From: Micromonospora sp. WMMD961 | GTDB lineage: Bacteria > Actinomycetota > Actinomycetes > Mycobacteriales > Micromonosporaceae | Length of the DNA stretch: 64,000 nt | Assembly (NCBI RefSeq): GCF_029626145.1 | Contig: NZ_JARUBJ010000002.1 | Coordinates: 5,367,501-5,431,500 of the forward strand | Reading direction: 5' to 3' | Part shown: positions 8,292 through 17,381 of the stretch, in pieces | Numbering within the stretch: the first letter of the stretch is position 1 | How the letters are laid out: each line of letters begins with the position of its first letter | Made by a program: the position numbers and the translations under genes | Notes under the pieces: model-generated | What the model was told of the DNA's origin: nothing | What the model saw: the letters and a program-made list of their open reading frames with translations, nothing else | Databases searched by the model: none

Positions 8292-8305
8292 GTGACGCCC
8301 GTCAC
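8292..8305. promoter_or_regulatory. GTGA-N6-TCAC palindrome, CRP/FNR-family-like site
   Basis: GTGACGCCCGTCAC matches the GTGA-N6-TCAC core bound by CRP-type regulators, and the symmetry extends one base on each side. It lies 28 bp upstream of the acyl-CoA ligase ATG at 8334 and overlaps an in-frame GTG that could be an alternative start. A TACTCT -10-like box at 8270 would place it just downstream of the transcription start, which suggests repression. The identity of the regulator is inferred. Confidence 0.5.
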
Positions 8306-8333
8306 GCCACCACCCCCGAAGGCGGCTACAGCG

Positions 8334-10160
<1,827 letters not shown>

Positions 10161-10166
10161 CAAGTC

Positions 10167-10206
10167 GCCGATGGCCCCGCACCCGCTCGGGTGCGGGGCC
10201 ATCGGC
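10167..10206. terminator. Perfect 18-bp hairpin terminator
   Basis: The arms are perfectly complementary over 18 bp (first arm 10167-10184, second 10189-10206) with a GCTC loop. It begins 6 nt after the acyl-CoA ligase stop and lies before the convergent MocR gene that ends at 10285. It can work in both directions. There is no clear U-tract. Confidence 0.8.
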
Positions 10207-10208
10207 AT

Positions 10209-10266
10209 CGTCGCCGCTCTGCCGCAGGGGCCGTCGCCTCTCGTCGCCACTCTGCCGCAGGGGCCG
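10209..10266. repeat. 25-bp direct repeat, two copies
   Basis: Copies at 10209-10233 and 10242-10266 share the core CTCTGCCGCAGGGGCCG and differ at one position. They sit in the 124-bp convergent intergenic region between the acyl-CoA ligase and MocR genes. No function is apparent. Confidence 0.7.
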
Positions 10267-10284
10267 ACGGCAGTCGTGGGCGGG

Positions 10285-11742
10285 TCAGGCGATGACCGCC
10301 GGCTCCCGCCACCGCTGACGGCCGGTGCGGTCCAGGTCGTAACGGACCGCCGCGATCCGCCCCACCGCCTCCACCAGGTCCGCCGCGGGCAGGGTGAACG
10401 GCAGCCGCAGGAACCGCTCCAGGGTGCCGTCCAGGCCGAACCGTGGGCCGGGCGCCAGTCGTACGCCGACCTCCTCGGCGGCCCGGGCCAGCGCGCTGGA
10501 GACCGGGCCGTCCAGCTCGGCCCAGAGCGTCACGCCACCCCGGGGCACGGTGACCCGCCAGTCCGGCAGCCGGTGCGCCAGCGCGTCGAGCAGCGCGTCG
10601 CGTTGGGCGGCCAACGTGACGCGGCGCTCGGTGACGATGGCGTCGGCGTCGGCGAGCAGGTGCACCGCCACCAGTTGGTCCAGCACCGGGCTGGCCATGT
10701 CCACCCCGACCCGGACGGCGGCGAGCCGCTGCACCTGCGGTGCCGAGGCGCGCACCCAGCCGATCCGTAGACCACCCCAGTAGGGCTTGCTCATCCCGCC
10801 GATGCTGATCACGCGGCTGTGTCGGTCGTAGACGCCGACCGGGGGTGGCACCTCGGTGCCGTCCAGTGGCAGGTCCACGAAGGACTCGTCGACGACCAGG
10901 TCGGTGCCGACCGCGTGGGCGGCGGCCACCACCCGCTCCCGGAGCGCGGCGGGCATCAGGTGCCCGGTCGGGTTCTGGAACTCCGGAATCAGGTAGGCCA
11001 GCTTGGGCCGGGTCTGCCGGAGGCTGCCCAGCAGCAGGTCGGAATCCCAGCCGTCGGCGTCGGCGGCCAGGCCGTGGGTGGTGATCCGGGCCCGTCGCCC
11101 GGCCAACGCGGCGAGCGCGTTGGGGTAGGTAGGGGACTCGACCAGCACACTGCCGCCCGGGGCCAGGGCGAGCCGCAGCACCAGGTCCAGTGCGTGCTGG
11201 GTGCCGCTGGTGACCATGATCTGGTCGGCCGACGTGGGCAGCCCTCGCATGGTGTACGCGTCGGCCACCGCCTCGCGCAGCTCGATGATGCCGGTCGGGT
11301 GGTAACCGGCGCCGCCCAGGTAGCGGCGCAGGTCCTCGGCGGCGGACCGGGCCGCCGTCTGCAGTTGCGGTGGGGCGGCCGGTGCGGCGGCACCGAGGTC
11401 GATCATGTCCCGGTCGTCCAACGGGGTCCACAGGCCGGTGCTGGCGACCCGGTGGTTGCCGGGCAGCATCGTCCAGCTGCCCGCGCCCCTCCTGCTGGCC
11501 AGGTGCCCGGTCTCGCGCAGGTGCCGGTACGCGGCGGTGACGGTGGTCCGGCTGATCCGCAGCGCCTCGGCCAGCTCCCGTTCGGCGGGAAGGCGGACAC
11601 CCAACGGCAGACGACCGTCGGCGAGCAGGCCGCGCACCGCGCCGGCCAGAGCGGCGTAGTCGGGGCTGCGTCGGCGGCCCGGAAGGGCATGCCACTGCCC
11701 GAGCAGGCGAGCCAATTGGACCCCGCGCACCTGACCACTCAT
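10285..11742 (-). CDS. MocR/GntR-family regulator with aminotransferase-like domain
   Basis: The protein has 485 residues. An N-terminal GntR winged helix (about 30-95, LPAERELAEALRISRTTVTA) is joined to a fold-type I aminotransferase domain. The PLP lysine is visible in SIGGMSKPYWGGLRIG. Such proteins are PLP-dependent transcription factors, for example PdxR, TauR or GabR. ATG at 11742 was chosen over 11787 because GGGGGAG precedes it and the longer form would leave only 14 bp to the divergent yczE-like gene. The likely target is that neighbour or its own promoter. Confidence 0.87.
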   Translation of the reverse strand: MSGQVRGVQLARLLGQWHALPGRRRSPDYAALAGAVRGLLADGRLPLGVRLPAERELAEALRISRTTVTAAYRHLRETGHLASRRGAGSWTMLPGNHRVASTGLWTPLDDRDMIDLGAAAPAAPPQLQTAARSAAEDLRRYLGGAGYHPTGIIELREAVADAYTMRGLPTSADQIMVTSGTQHALDLVLRLALAPGGSVLVESPTYPNALAALAGRRARITTHGLAADADGWDSDLLLGSLRQTRPKLAYLIPEFQNPTGHLMPAALRERVVAAAHAVGTDLVVDESFVDLPLDGTEVPPPVGVYDRHSRVISIGGMSKPYWGGLRIGWVRASAPQVQRLAAVRVGVDMASPVLDQLVAVHLLADADAIVTERRVTLAAQRDALLDALAHRLPDWRVTVPRGGVTLWAELDGPVSSALARAAEEVGVRLAPGPRFGLDGTLERFLRLPFTLPAADLVEAVGRIAAVRYDLDRTGRQRWREPAVIA

Positions 11743-11781
11743 GGCCACTCCCCCGATATTGGCTTCTTCTTCGACGAGGAT

Positions 11782-11817
11782 TGGCATCTAGGGTGGCATG
11801 CATGGCATTGCTTGGCA
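11782..11817 (+). promoter_or_regulatory. MocR/YczE divergent promoter with TGGCA repeats
   Basis: Four TGGCA pentamers in the same orientation begin at 11782, 11794, 11803 and 11813. TAGGGT at 11789-11794 followed by 7 nt and the ATG at 11802 is a leaderless -10 box for the yczE-like gene. The repeats flank and overlap this promoter and run into the first codons. They are a plausible binding site for the divergent MocR regulator. Confidence 0.5.
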
Positions 11818-12473
11818 ATCTGCGGCACCGGCCGGTTCGACGGCTGGTCCAGCTCTACCTCGGGCTCGGCCTGTACGGCGTCAGCATGGCCCTGATGGTC
11901 CGCTCCGACCTTGGCCTCGACCCGTGGGACGTGTTCCACCAGGGCCTCTCCAAGCTGACCGGGCTCTCGTTCGGCACCGTCACCATCGGCGTCGGCGCGC
12001 TGGTGCTGTTGCTCTGGATCCCGCTGCGGCAGCGACCCGGCCTCGGCACGGTCAGCAACGTCGTGGTGATCGGCCTGGTCGTGGATGCCACACTGGCCCT
12101 GCTGCCCACCGGTGGCCCGCTCGGCGTCCGGATCGCGCTGCTGATCACCGGGATCGTCGCCAACGGCGCCGCCACCGGCCTCTACCTCGGTGCCCGACTG
12201 GGTCCCGGCCCCCGGGACGGGCTGATGACCGGCTTCGTGGCCCGCCGACCCGGCCGGTCGGTGCGGCTCGTGCGCACCGTCATCGAGGTCACCGTCCTGG
12301 CGCTGGGCTGGCTGCTCGGCGGCACTGTCGGCGTGGGCACCGTCGCGTACGCGCTGGCCATCGGTCCGTTGGCCCAGCTCTTCATCCCGCTGTTCGCCGT
12401 GCCCGAAGCCGCCGCACCCGACGAGCCCACGTCCACGCCTGGCAGAGCCGCACCGGTCACGCCCGCCGGCTGA
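11802..12473 (+). CDS. YczE/YitT-family membrane protein
   Basis: The protein has 223 residues and five or so transmembrane segments. It begins RRLVQLYLGLGLYGVSMALMVRSDLGLDPWDVFHQGL and contains LGPGPRDGLMTGF; both are typical of the YczE membrane family. The biochemical function is unknown. YczE-type genes are often divergent from MocR-type regulators, as here, which suggests a transporter role tied to a PLP-sensed amine or amino acid (inference). ATG at 11802 was chosen from the leaderless -10 box. The Pro/Ala-rich tail is likely cytosolic. Confidence 0.82.
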   Translation: MALLGNLRHRPVRRLVQLYLGLGLYGVSMALMVRSDLGLDPWDVFHQGLSKLTGLSFGTVTIGVGALVLLLWIPLRQRPGLGTVSNVVVIGLVVDATLALLPTGGPLGVRIALLITGIVANGAATGLYLGARLGPGPRDGLMTGFVARRPGRSVRLVRTVIEVTVLALGWLLGGTVGVGTVAYALAIGPLAQLFIPLFAVPEAAAPDEPTSTPGRAAPVTPAG

Positions 12474-12574
12474 ACCCTCACCGACCGTCCACGAACCGGT
12501 ACGCGGTGGTGCTCCACGGTGCCGGATGGAGGGTGGGTGTTCCCTTCCGGGACGCGCGCCGTCATCATCTCTGC

Positions 12575-13036
12575 ATGGGGGAGAACGGTTGGCGCTGGAC
12601 GGACGCCTGGATCTTCGTGTCGCTGGTCATCGCGAGCGGTGCCGGTCGGCATCGTCGGTCGGCGACAAGTCGACGGCCGGAGGGTGTCCGGCTGACCGAC
12701 GTGCTGTCCACCGCCGACCACCTCAACCACACGATCCCGCAGCGGCACGAGGTGGAGGCCGCGATCCAGCGGCTGGTCGGTGCCGGGCTGGTCAGCGTCG
12801 TCGACGGTTGGTTCCGGATCACCCCCGAGGGTGAGCAGCTCTGGCGTACCCGCCCACGGGCGGGTGTGGCGACCATGGTGGACACCGTGCAGGGCGTGCT
12901 GACCCGCCGACACGCGCCCGGCAGCGCCGAGTGGAACCTGGACGAGGCCGACCATGCGGCAGCCGTGCAGGAATACGCGGTTCGGTCGATCCCGACGCCC
13001 CGCCGGTCCCCGGAGGGCCACTCCGGGGGGCACTGA
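12575..13036 (+). CDS. Conserved hypothetical protein with a winged-helix-like region
   Basis: The protein has 153 residues. A hydrophobic stretch lies near the N terminus (WIFVSLVIASG). A region resembling a winged helix (LTDVLSTADHLNH through VDGWFRITPEGEQLW) occupies about 45-95. The MarR/PadR-like recognition and wing spacing suggests a DNA-binding or protein-binding role, but no family could be named. No Shine-Dalgarno sequence precedes the ATG; CATCAT six nt upstream may be a leaderless -10. It converges on hisF, with only 5 nt between stops. Confidence 0.6.
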   Translation: MGENGWRWTDAWIFVSLVIASGAGRHRRSATSRRPEGVRLTDVLSTADHLNHTIPQRHEVEAAIQRLVGAGLVSVVDGWFRITPEGEQLWRTRPRAGVATMVDTVQGVLTRRHAPGSAEWNLDEADHAAAVQEYAVRSIPTPRRSPEGHSGGH

Positions 13037-13041
13037 ACGGC

Positions 13042-13809
13042 TCAGCGCACCGGGTGACCGCTGTCGCGCAGCGCGTCCTTGACCTGGGCCACCGTCAGCT
13101 CGCCGAAGTGGAAGACGCTGGCGGCGAGCACCGCGTCCGCCCCGGCGCCGATCGCCGGCGGAAAGTGGGCCACCTCGCCGGCACCGCCACTGGCGACCAC
13201 CGGCACGTCCACGACCGCTCGCACCGCGGCGATCAACTCCAGGTCGAAGCCGGCCTTGGTGCCGTCGGCGTCCATCGAGTTGAGCAGGATCTCCCCCGCG
13301 CCCAGCTCGGCGCTTCGGGCCGCCCAGCGCACGGCGTCCATCCCGGTGCCGCGCCGGCCGCCGTGGGTGGTGACCTCGAAGCCGCTCGGGGTCGCGCCGT
13401 TCGGAGACCGGCGCACGTCGAGCGAGAGCACGAGCACCTGCCGGCCGAACCGGTCGGCGATCTCGGCGATCAGCTCCGGACGGGCGATCGCGGCGGTGTT
13501 CACGCCCACCTTGTCCGCTCCGGCACGCAGCAGCGTGTCCACGTCGGCGACCTGCCGGACCCCACCGCCGACTGTCAGCGGGATGAAGACCGACTCGGCG
13601 GTGCGGCGCACCACGTCGAGCATGGTGCCCCGATCGCTCGACGACGCGGTGACGTCGAGGAAGGTCAGCTCGTCCGCGCCCGCCCGGTCGTAGGCGGCGG
13701 CCAACTCGACCGGGTCGCCGGCGTCACGCAGGTCGAGGAAGTTGACTCCCTTGACCACCCGTCCGGCGTCCACGTCCAGACAGGGGATCACCCGTACCGC
13801 CACCGTCAT
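13042..13809 (-). CDS. hisF: Imidazole glycerol phosphate synthase subunit HisF
   Basis: The protein has 255 residues and is a TIM barrel. It starts VRVIPCLDVDAGRVVKGVNF and shows the paired phosphate-binding strands (GGGVRQ and ASGGAGE). The catalytic Asp lies in CLDVD. It uses ammonia from HisH to convert PRFAR to IGP and AICAR in histidine synthesis. It is the last his gene here but is separated from priA by the ohr/oxidoreductase block. A terminator hairpin at 13836 lies upstream, so it probably has its own promoter. Confidence 0.96.
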   Translation of the reverse strand: MTVAVRVIPCLDVDAGRVVKGVNFLDLRDAGDPVELAAAYDRAGADELTFLDVTASSSDRGTMLDVVRRTAESVFIPLTVGGGVRQVADVDTLLRAGADKVGVNTAAIARPELIAEIADRFGRQVLVLSLDVRRSPNGATPSGFEVTTHGGRRGTGMDAVRWAARSAELGAGEILLNSMDADGTKAGFDLELIAAVRAVVDVPVVASGGAGEVAHFPPAIGAGADAVLAASVFHFGELTVAQVKDALRDSGHPVR

Positions 13810-13835
13810 GCCGCGAGCCTATCTCCCGCGCACGG

Positions 13836-13869
13836 CACGGCGGTCGACCCGATCGGGTCGACCGCCGTG
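13836..13869. terminator. 15-bp palindromic hairpin between oxidoreductase gene and hisF
   Basis: Arms of 15 bp pair perfectly across a GATC centre, and the flanking TCTCCC and GGGAGA can extend the stem. It lies 13 bp after the stop of the oxidoreductase gene (minus strand) and 26 bp before the hisF start. It is a likely terminator that separates the two units. Confidence 0.7.
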
Positions 13870-13882
13870 GGAGAGGTGGGCG

Positions 13883-14881
13883 TCACACGCGCACGAGCAT
13901 CTTGCCCAGGTTGTCGCCGCGCAGGACGCCGAGGAACGCCGCTGGAGCGTTCTCGATGCCGTCCACGATCGTCTCGTCGTAGGACAGGGTGCCCTCGCGC
14001 AGCCAGCCGGCGACGTCGCGGACGAACGCCGGGCGCACGTCGTTGTGGTCGTTGACCAGGAAGCCACGCAGGGTGAGCCGCTTGCCGATGACCAGCGCCA
14101 GGTTGCGCGGGGCGGCCGGCGGTTCGGTGGCGTTGTACTGCGCGATCATGCCGCAGATGGCGGCCCGGCCGTGCAGGTTCATGGCCGAGATCGCCGCTTC
14201 CAGGTGGTCACCGCCGACGTTGTCGAAGTAGACGTCGACGCCGTCCGGGGCGGCCGCCCGCAGCGAGTCACGGAGCGACCCGTCGTGGTAGTCGAAGGCC
14301 GCGTCGAAGCCCAACGACCGCAGACGCTCGACCTTGGCCGGTGAGCCGGCGCTCCCGATGACCCGACCGGCACCCTTGAGCTTGGCGATCTGGCCGACCA
14401 GGCTGCCGACCGCGCCGGCCGCGGCGGAGACGAACACCGTCTCGCCGGGCTTCATCGCGGCCACTTCCAGCAGCCCGGCGTACGCGGTCAGCCCGGTCAT
14501 GCCCAGCACGCTCAGGTACGCGCTGGCCGGGGCGACGGTCGGGTCGACCGCCCGGGCGGCGGTGGCGTCGAGCAGCGCGTACTCCCGCCAGCCCAGCCCG
14601 TGCAGGACGGTGGCCCCGACGGCGATGTCCGCCGCCTCACTGGCCACCACCTCGCCGATCGCGGCACCGTCGAGCGGCGTGTCGAGTGCGAACGGCGCCA
14701 CGTACGACTTGACGTCGTTCATCCGTCCCCGCATGTACGGGTCGACGGACATGTACTGGTTGCGGACCACGATCTGGCCCGGGCCCGGCGTCGGAACGTC
14801 GGTCTTGACGAGCCGGAAATTGTCGTCGGTGGGCCAGCCCACGGGGCGGCTGGCCAGGTGGATCTCACGGTTGCTGGTCAT
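13883..14881 (-). CDS. NADP-dependent medium-chain oxidoreductase (CurA/LTB4-DH-like)
   Basis: The protein has 332 residues. The N-terminal part (VDPYMRGRMND, about 50) and the Rossmann motif AAAGAVGSLVGQIAKLKG fit the zinc-independent double-bond reductases of the MDR superfamily, such as CurA and leukotriene B4 dehydrogenase. It probably reduces enone double bonds of reactive carbonyls with NADPH. It follows ohr by 41 nt, so it likely belongs to the peroxide-responsive ohrR-ohr unit and could detoxify lipid-peroxidation products (inference). Confidence 0.87.
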   Translation of the reverse strand: MTSNREIHLASRPVGWPTDDNFRLVKTDVPTPGPGQIVVRNQYMSVDPYMRGRMNDVKSYVAPFALDTPLDGAAIGEVVASEAADIAVGATVLHGLGWREYALLDATAARAVDPTVAPASAYLSVLGMTGLTAYAGLLEVAAMKPGETVFVSAAAGAVGSLVGQIAKLKGAGRVIGSAGSPAKVERLRSLGFDAAFDYHDGSLRDSLRAAAPDGVDVYFDNVGGDHLEAAISAMNLHGRAAICGMIAQYNATEPPAAPRNLALVIGKRLTLRGFLVNDHNDVRPAFVRDVAGWLREGTLSYDETIVDGIENAPAAFLGVLRGDNLGKMLVRV

Positions 14882-14922
14882 GGTCGTCCTCTCGTCCGCG
14901 GTGGGTGCCTGGAGCCGCGTGG

Positions 14923-15354
14923 TCAGGCGGCCAGGGTCTCGCGGACGTTCAGCGTGACGTCGATGTTGCCGCGGGTGGCGTTCGAGTAGGGGCAGACCTG
15001 GTGGGCCTTCTCGACCAGCTGCTCGGCGATGTCACGGGGCACGGCGGGCAGGTCGACGACGAGCTGCACGGTGAGCCCGAAGCTGCCGCTGCCGTTCGGG
15101 CCGATGCCCACCTCGGCGCCGACGACGGAGCCGGTCACGTCGGCCTTGGCCCGGCGGGCCACCACGCGCAGCGCGCCGTGGAAGCAGGCCGCGTAGCCGG
15201 CGGCGAAGAGCTGCTCCGGGTTCGCCGCGCCCCCGGTGCCACCCATTTCCTTCGGCGCGGCCAGGTCGAGCGCGAGGGTGCCGTCGGAGGTCTCGACGTG
15301 GCCGTCCCGGCCGTCGCCGCTGGCGGTCGCGGAAGCGGTGTAGAGCACCTGCAT
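14923..15354 (-). CDS. ohr: Organic hydroperoxide resistance protein Ohr
   Basis: The protein has 143 residues and belongs to the OsmC/Ohr family. Both catalytic cysteines are visible, in AACFHGAL (about 60) and HQVCPYSN (about 124). The Arg/Glu partners are in the N-terminal part. Ohr reduces organic hydroperoxides in the cytosol, usually with lipoamide as electron donor. The ATG at 15354 lies two bases from the ohrR stop. Expression should be controlled by OhrR through the operator at 15820. Confidence 0.94.
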   Translation of the reverse strand: MQVLYTASATASGDGRDGHVETSDGTLALDLAAPKEMGGTGGAANPEQLFAAGYAACFHGALRVVARRAKADVTGSVVGAEVGIGPNGSGSFGLTVQLVVDLPAVPRDIAEQLVEKAHQVCPYSNATRGNIDVTLNVRETLAA

Positions 15355-15356
15355 GG

Positions 15357-15803
15357 TCACTGCTCCTTCTGTCGGTGGATGGTGTCGGTGACCTGGGTGA
15401 GGGTGTCGCGCAGCGCCACCAGCTCGCTGAGGCCCAGCCCGGTGGCCTGGGCGATGCACATCGGGACGTGCTCGACCTGTTGGCGCAGGGCCCGGCCCTG
15501 CTCGGTGAGGCCCACCTCGACCCGCCGCTCGTCGTGGATCGACCGTCGGCGGGCCACCAGCCCTGCCCCCTCCAGCCGCTTGAGCAGCGGGGAGAGGGTG
15601 CCGGAGTCCAGCCGCAGCTCGGTGCCCAACTCGGACACCGTGCGGGCGTCGTCGGGACGCTCCCAGAGCACCAAGAGGACCAGATACTGCGGGTAGGTCA
15701 GCCCGAACTCGTCGAGGATCGGTCGGTAGACGTCGGTCAGCGCGCGCGACGCGGTGTAGAGCGCGAAGCACACCTGCCGGCGCAGCACCAGGTCATCGGT
15801 CAC
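15357..15803 (-). CDS. ohrR: OhrR, MarR-family peroxide-sensing repressor
   Basis: The protein has 148 residues. It starts VTDDLVLRRQVCFALYTASRA, where the Cys is the conserved peroxide-sensing residue. The winged helix TVSELGTELRLDSGTLSPLLKRLEGAGLV follows. Oxidation of the Cys by organic peroxides releases the repressor from DNA. GTG at 15803 was chosen because a TATGGT -10 box lies 6 nt upstream (leaderless) and the operator palindrome would otherwise fall inside the coding region (an in-frame GTG at 15836 exists). It is cotranscribed with ohr. Confidence 0.93.
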   Translation of the reverse strand: MTDDLVLRRQVCFALYTASRALTDVYRPILDEFGLTYPQYLVLLVLWERPDDARTVSELGTELRLDSGTLSPLLKRLEGAGLVARRRSIHDERRVEVGLTEQGRALRQQVEHVPMCIAQATGLGLSELVALRDTLTQVTDTIHRQKEQ

Positions 15804-15809
15804 CGTCGA

Positions 15810-15838
15810 ACCATAGCCCACAATTGAGTTGTGCACAA
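15810..15838 (-). promoter_or_regulatory. ohrR-ohr promoter with OhrR operator
   Basis: On the minus strand the -10 box TATGGT (15815-15810) sits 6 nt before the GTG at 15803. Just upstream lies ACAATTGAGTTGT (15820-15832), an inverted repeat like the AT-rich OhrR boxes. It is followed by the overlapping palindrome TTGTGCACAA (15829-15838). The half-sites ACAAT/ATTGT recur in tandem, which fits binding of two repressor dimers across the -35 region. Confidence 0.7.
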
Positions 15839-15895
15839 TCTATTGGGCCGGGGTCGGCCGGCCACGGCCCACGACGTGGACCGGCCAGGCGTGCC

Positions 15896-16285
15896 TCAGC
15901 GATCGCCGAGGTACGCCTCCAACTCCACCTCGACCAGGTGCTCCGGGTCCAGCAGACCGGCCACCACGACCAGGGTCGCCGCCGGCCGGACCGCTCCGAA
16001 GACCGCGTTGTGCGCCCGACCCACCTCGTCGGCGTGCAGCCGGTCGGTCACGTACATCCTGGTCCGGACCACGTCACCCGGCTCCGCACCGACCTCGGCC
16101 AACGCGTCCAACCCGATCCGCAACGCCTGCGCGGTCTGCGCGGCGGCGTCGCCGACGTGCACCACCTGACCGTCCACCGTCGCCGTGCAGCCGGCCGTCC
16201 AGGCCCGGTCACCGGCCCGGACCACCCGGGAGTAGCCGTAGCGCTGCTCCCACGGGCCACCGGAGCCCAGCCGGGTGGCCGTCAC
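15896..16285 (-). CDS. RidA/YjgF-family protein
   Basis: The protein has 129 residues. The conserved Arg in VRPAATLVVVAGL and the VRTRMYVTD strand fit the RidA (imine/enamine deaminase) superfamily. RidA hydrolyses reactive enamines made by PLP enzymes. The start overlaps the priA stop by 4 nt, so it is translated with the histidine operon. This subgroup lacks some features of archetypal RidA, so its substrate remains open. Confidence 0.85.
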   Translation of the reverse strand: MTATRLGSGGPWEQRYGYSRVVRAGDRAWTAGCTATVDGQVVHVGDAAAQTAQALRIGLDALAEVGAEPGDVVRTRMYVTDRLHADEVGRAHNAVFGAVRPAATLVVVAGLLDPEHLVEVELEAYLGDR

Positions 16286-17007
16286 GCCTCGGCCAGGGTC
16301 CGCAGCGCCTCGGCCACCGTGAAGGCGCCCGCGTAGAGCGCCTTACCGGCGATCACGCCCTCCACCCCGACCGGCTCCAGGGTCGCCAACGCCCGCAGGT
16401 CGTCCAGCGTGGACACGCCACCGGAGGCGATCACCGGCCGGTCGGTACGAGCACACACCTCACGCAGCAGATCCAGGTTCGGCCCGCGCATCGTGCCGTC
16501 CTTGGTGATGTCGGTGACCACGTACCGACTCGCGCCCGCCTTGTCCAACCGCTCCAGCACCTCGTACAGATCGCCGCCGTCCCGGGTCCAACCACGCGCG
16601 GACAGGGTCTGGCCCCGCACGTCCAACCCGATGGCCACCCGGTCGCCGTACTCCCCGACCACCCGGTCACACCAGACCGGATCCTCCAGGGCGGCGGTGC
16701 CGATGTTCACCCGGGCCGCCCCGGTGCCCAACGCCGCGCGCAGCGACTCGTCGTCGCGGATGCCACCGGACAACTCCACCTTCACGTCCAACTGGCGCAC
16801 CACCTCGGCGAGCAGGTGCGCGTTGGTGCCCCGCCCGAAAGCCGCGTCCAGGTCGACCAGGTGGATCCACTCCGCGCCGTCCTGCTGCCAGGCCAACGCC
16901 GCGTCCAACGGGTCACCGTAGATGCTCTCGCTTCCGAGGGCACCCTGCACGAGCCGGACGGCCCGGCCGTCGGCGACATCCACGGCGGGTAACAGGGTCA
17001 GGCTCAA
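16282..17007 (-). CDS. priA: Bifunctional phosphoribosyl isomerase PriA (HisA/TrpF)
   Basis: The protein has 241 residues and is a TIM barrel of the HisA/HisF family. It starts LTLLPAVDVADGRAVRLVQG and has VTDITKDGTMRGPNLDLL and IASGGVS, typical of actinobacterial PriA. PriA isomerises ProFAR in histidine synthesis and phosphoribosyl anthranilate in tryptophan synthesis. The catalytic Asp pair is present (Asp in AVDV and in TDITKDG). Dual activity is known for the family and not proven here. It sits after hisH and a small membrane protein gene. Confidence 0.93.
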   Translation of the reverse strand: MSLTLLPAVDVADGRAVRLVQGALGSESIYGDPLDAALAWQQDGAEWIHLVDLDAAFGRGTNAHLLAEVVRQLDVKVELSGGIRDDESLRAALGTGAARVNIGTAALEDPVWCDRVVGEYGDRVAIGLDVRGQTLSARGWTRDGGDLYEVLERLDKAGASRYVVTDITKDGTMRGPNLDLLREVCARTDRPVIASGGVSTLDDLRALATLEPVGVEGVIAGKALYAGAFTVAEALRTLAEA

Positions 17008-17021
17008 CGTCTTCTCCTCGA

Positions 17022-17345
17022 TCAGGTACGACGGTCCAGGGCGATCACCACGATCGCCGGCAGTACGAGCAGCAAGAGCACGATCAACGCGATACGCAAC
17101 GCCAGATTGTCGACGAAGGTCCAGATCAGAATCAGCGCCGCGCCGGTGAGCAGCACGATCGCGGCCCGCTCACCCCGGCTGTGCCGGGCCAGCCGGCCAG
17201 AACGGCCCCGCCGCAACTGCGGCGTCAACCGGCGGACCATCGCGCGACGACGCTGCCGGCGAGCCACCTGCCGCTGCCGTACCGCCCGCTCCCGGGCCTG
17301 CTCCGCCTCCCGCTCCGCCCGCCGACGGGCCCGCTCCCGGCTCAC
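17022..17345 (-). CDS. Small membrane protein with arginine-rich N terminus
   Basis: The protein has 107 residues. The first 60 are very rich in Arg, Glu and Gln and probably form a charged helix. Two hydrophobic segments follow (about 62-80 and 84-102), ending in LDRRT. No family is recognised. It lies inside the histidine operon between hisH and priA, with 36 and 14 nt spacing, so it is very likely cotranscribed. The charged part may bind nucleic acid or acidic lipids, but that is a guess. Confidence 0.65.
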   Translation of the reverse strand: MSRERARRRAEREAEQARERAVRQRQVARRQRRRAMVRRLTPQLRRGRSGRLARHSRGERAAIVLLTGAALILIWTFVDNLALRIALIVLLLLVLPAIVVIALDRRT

Positions 17346-17381
17346 CGCGACGCCCCCGCGCCGGGCACCGGGCGACGACGC

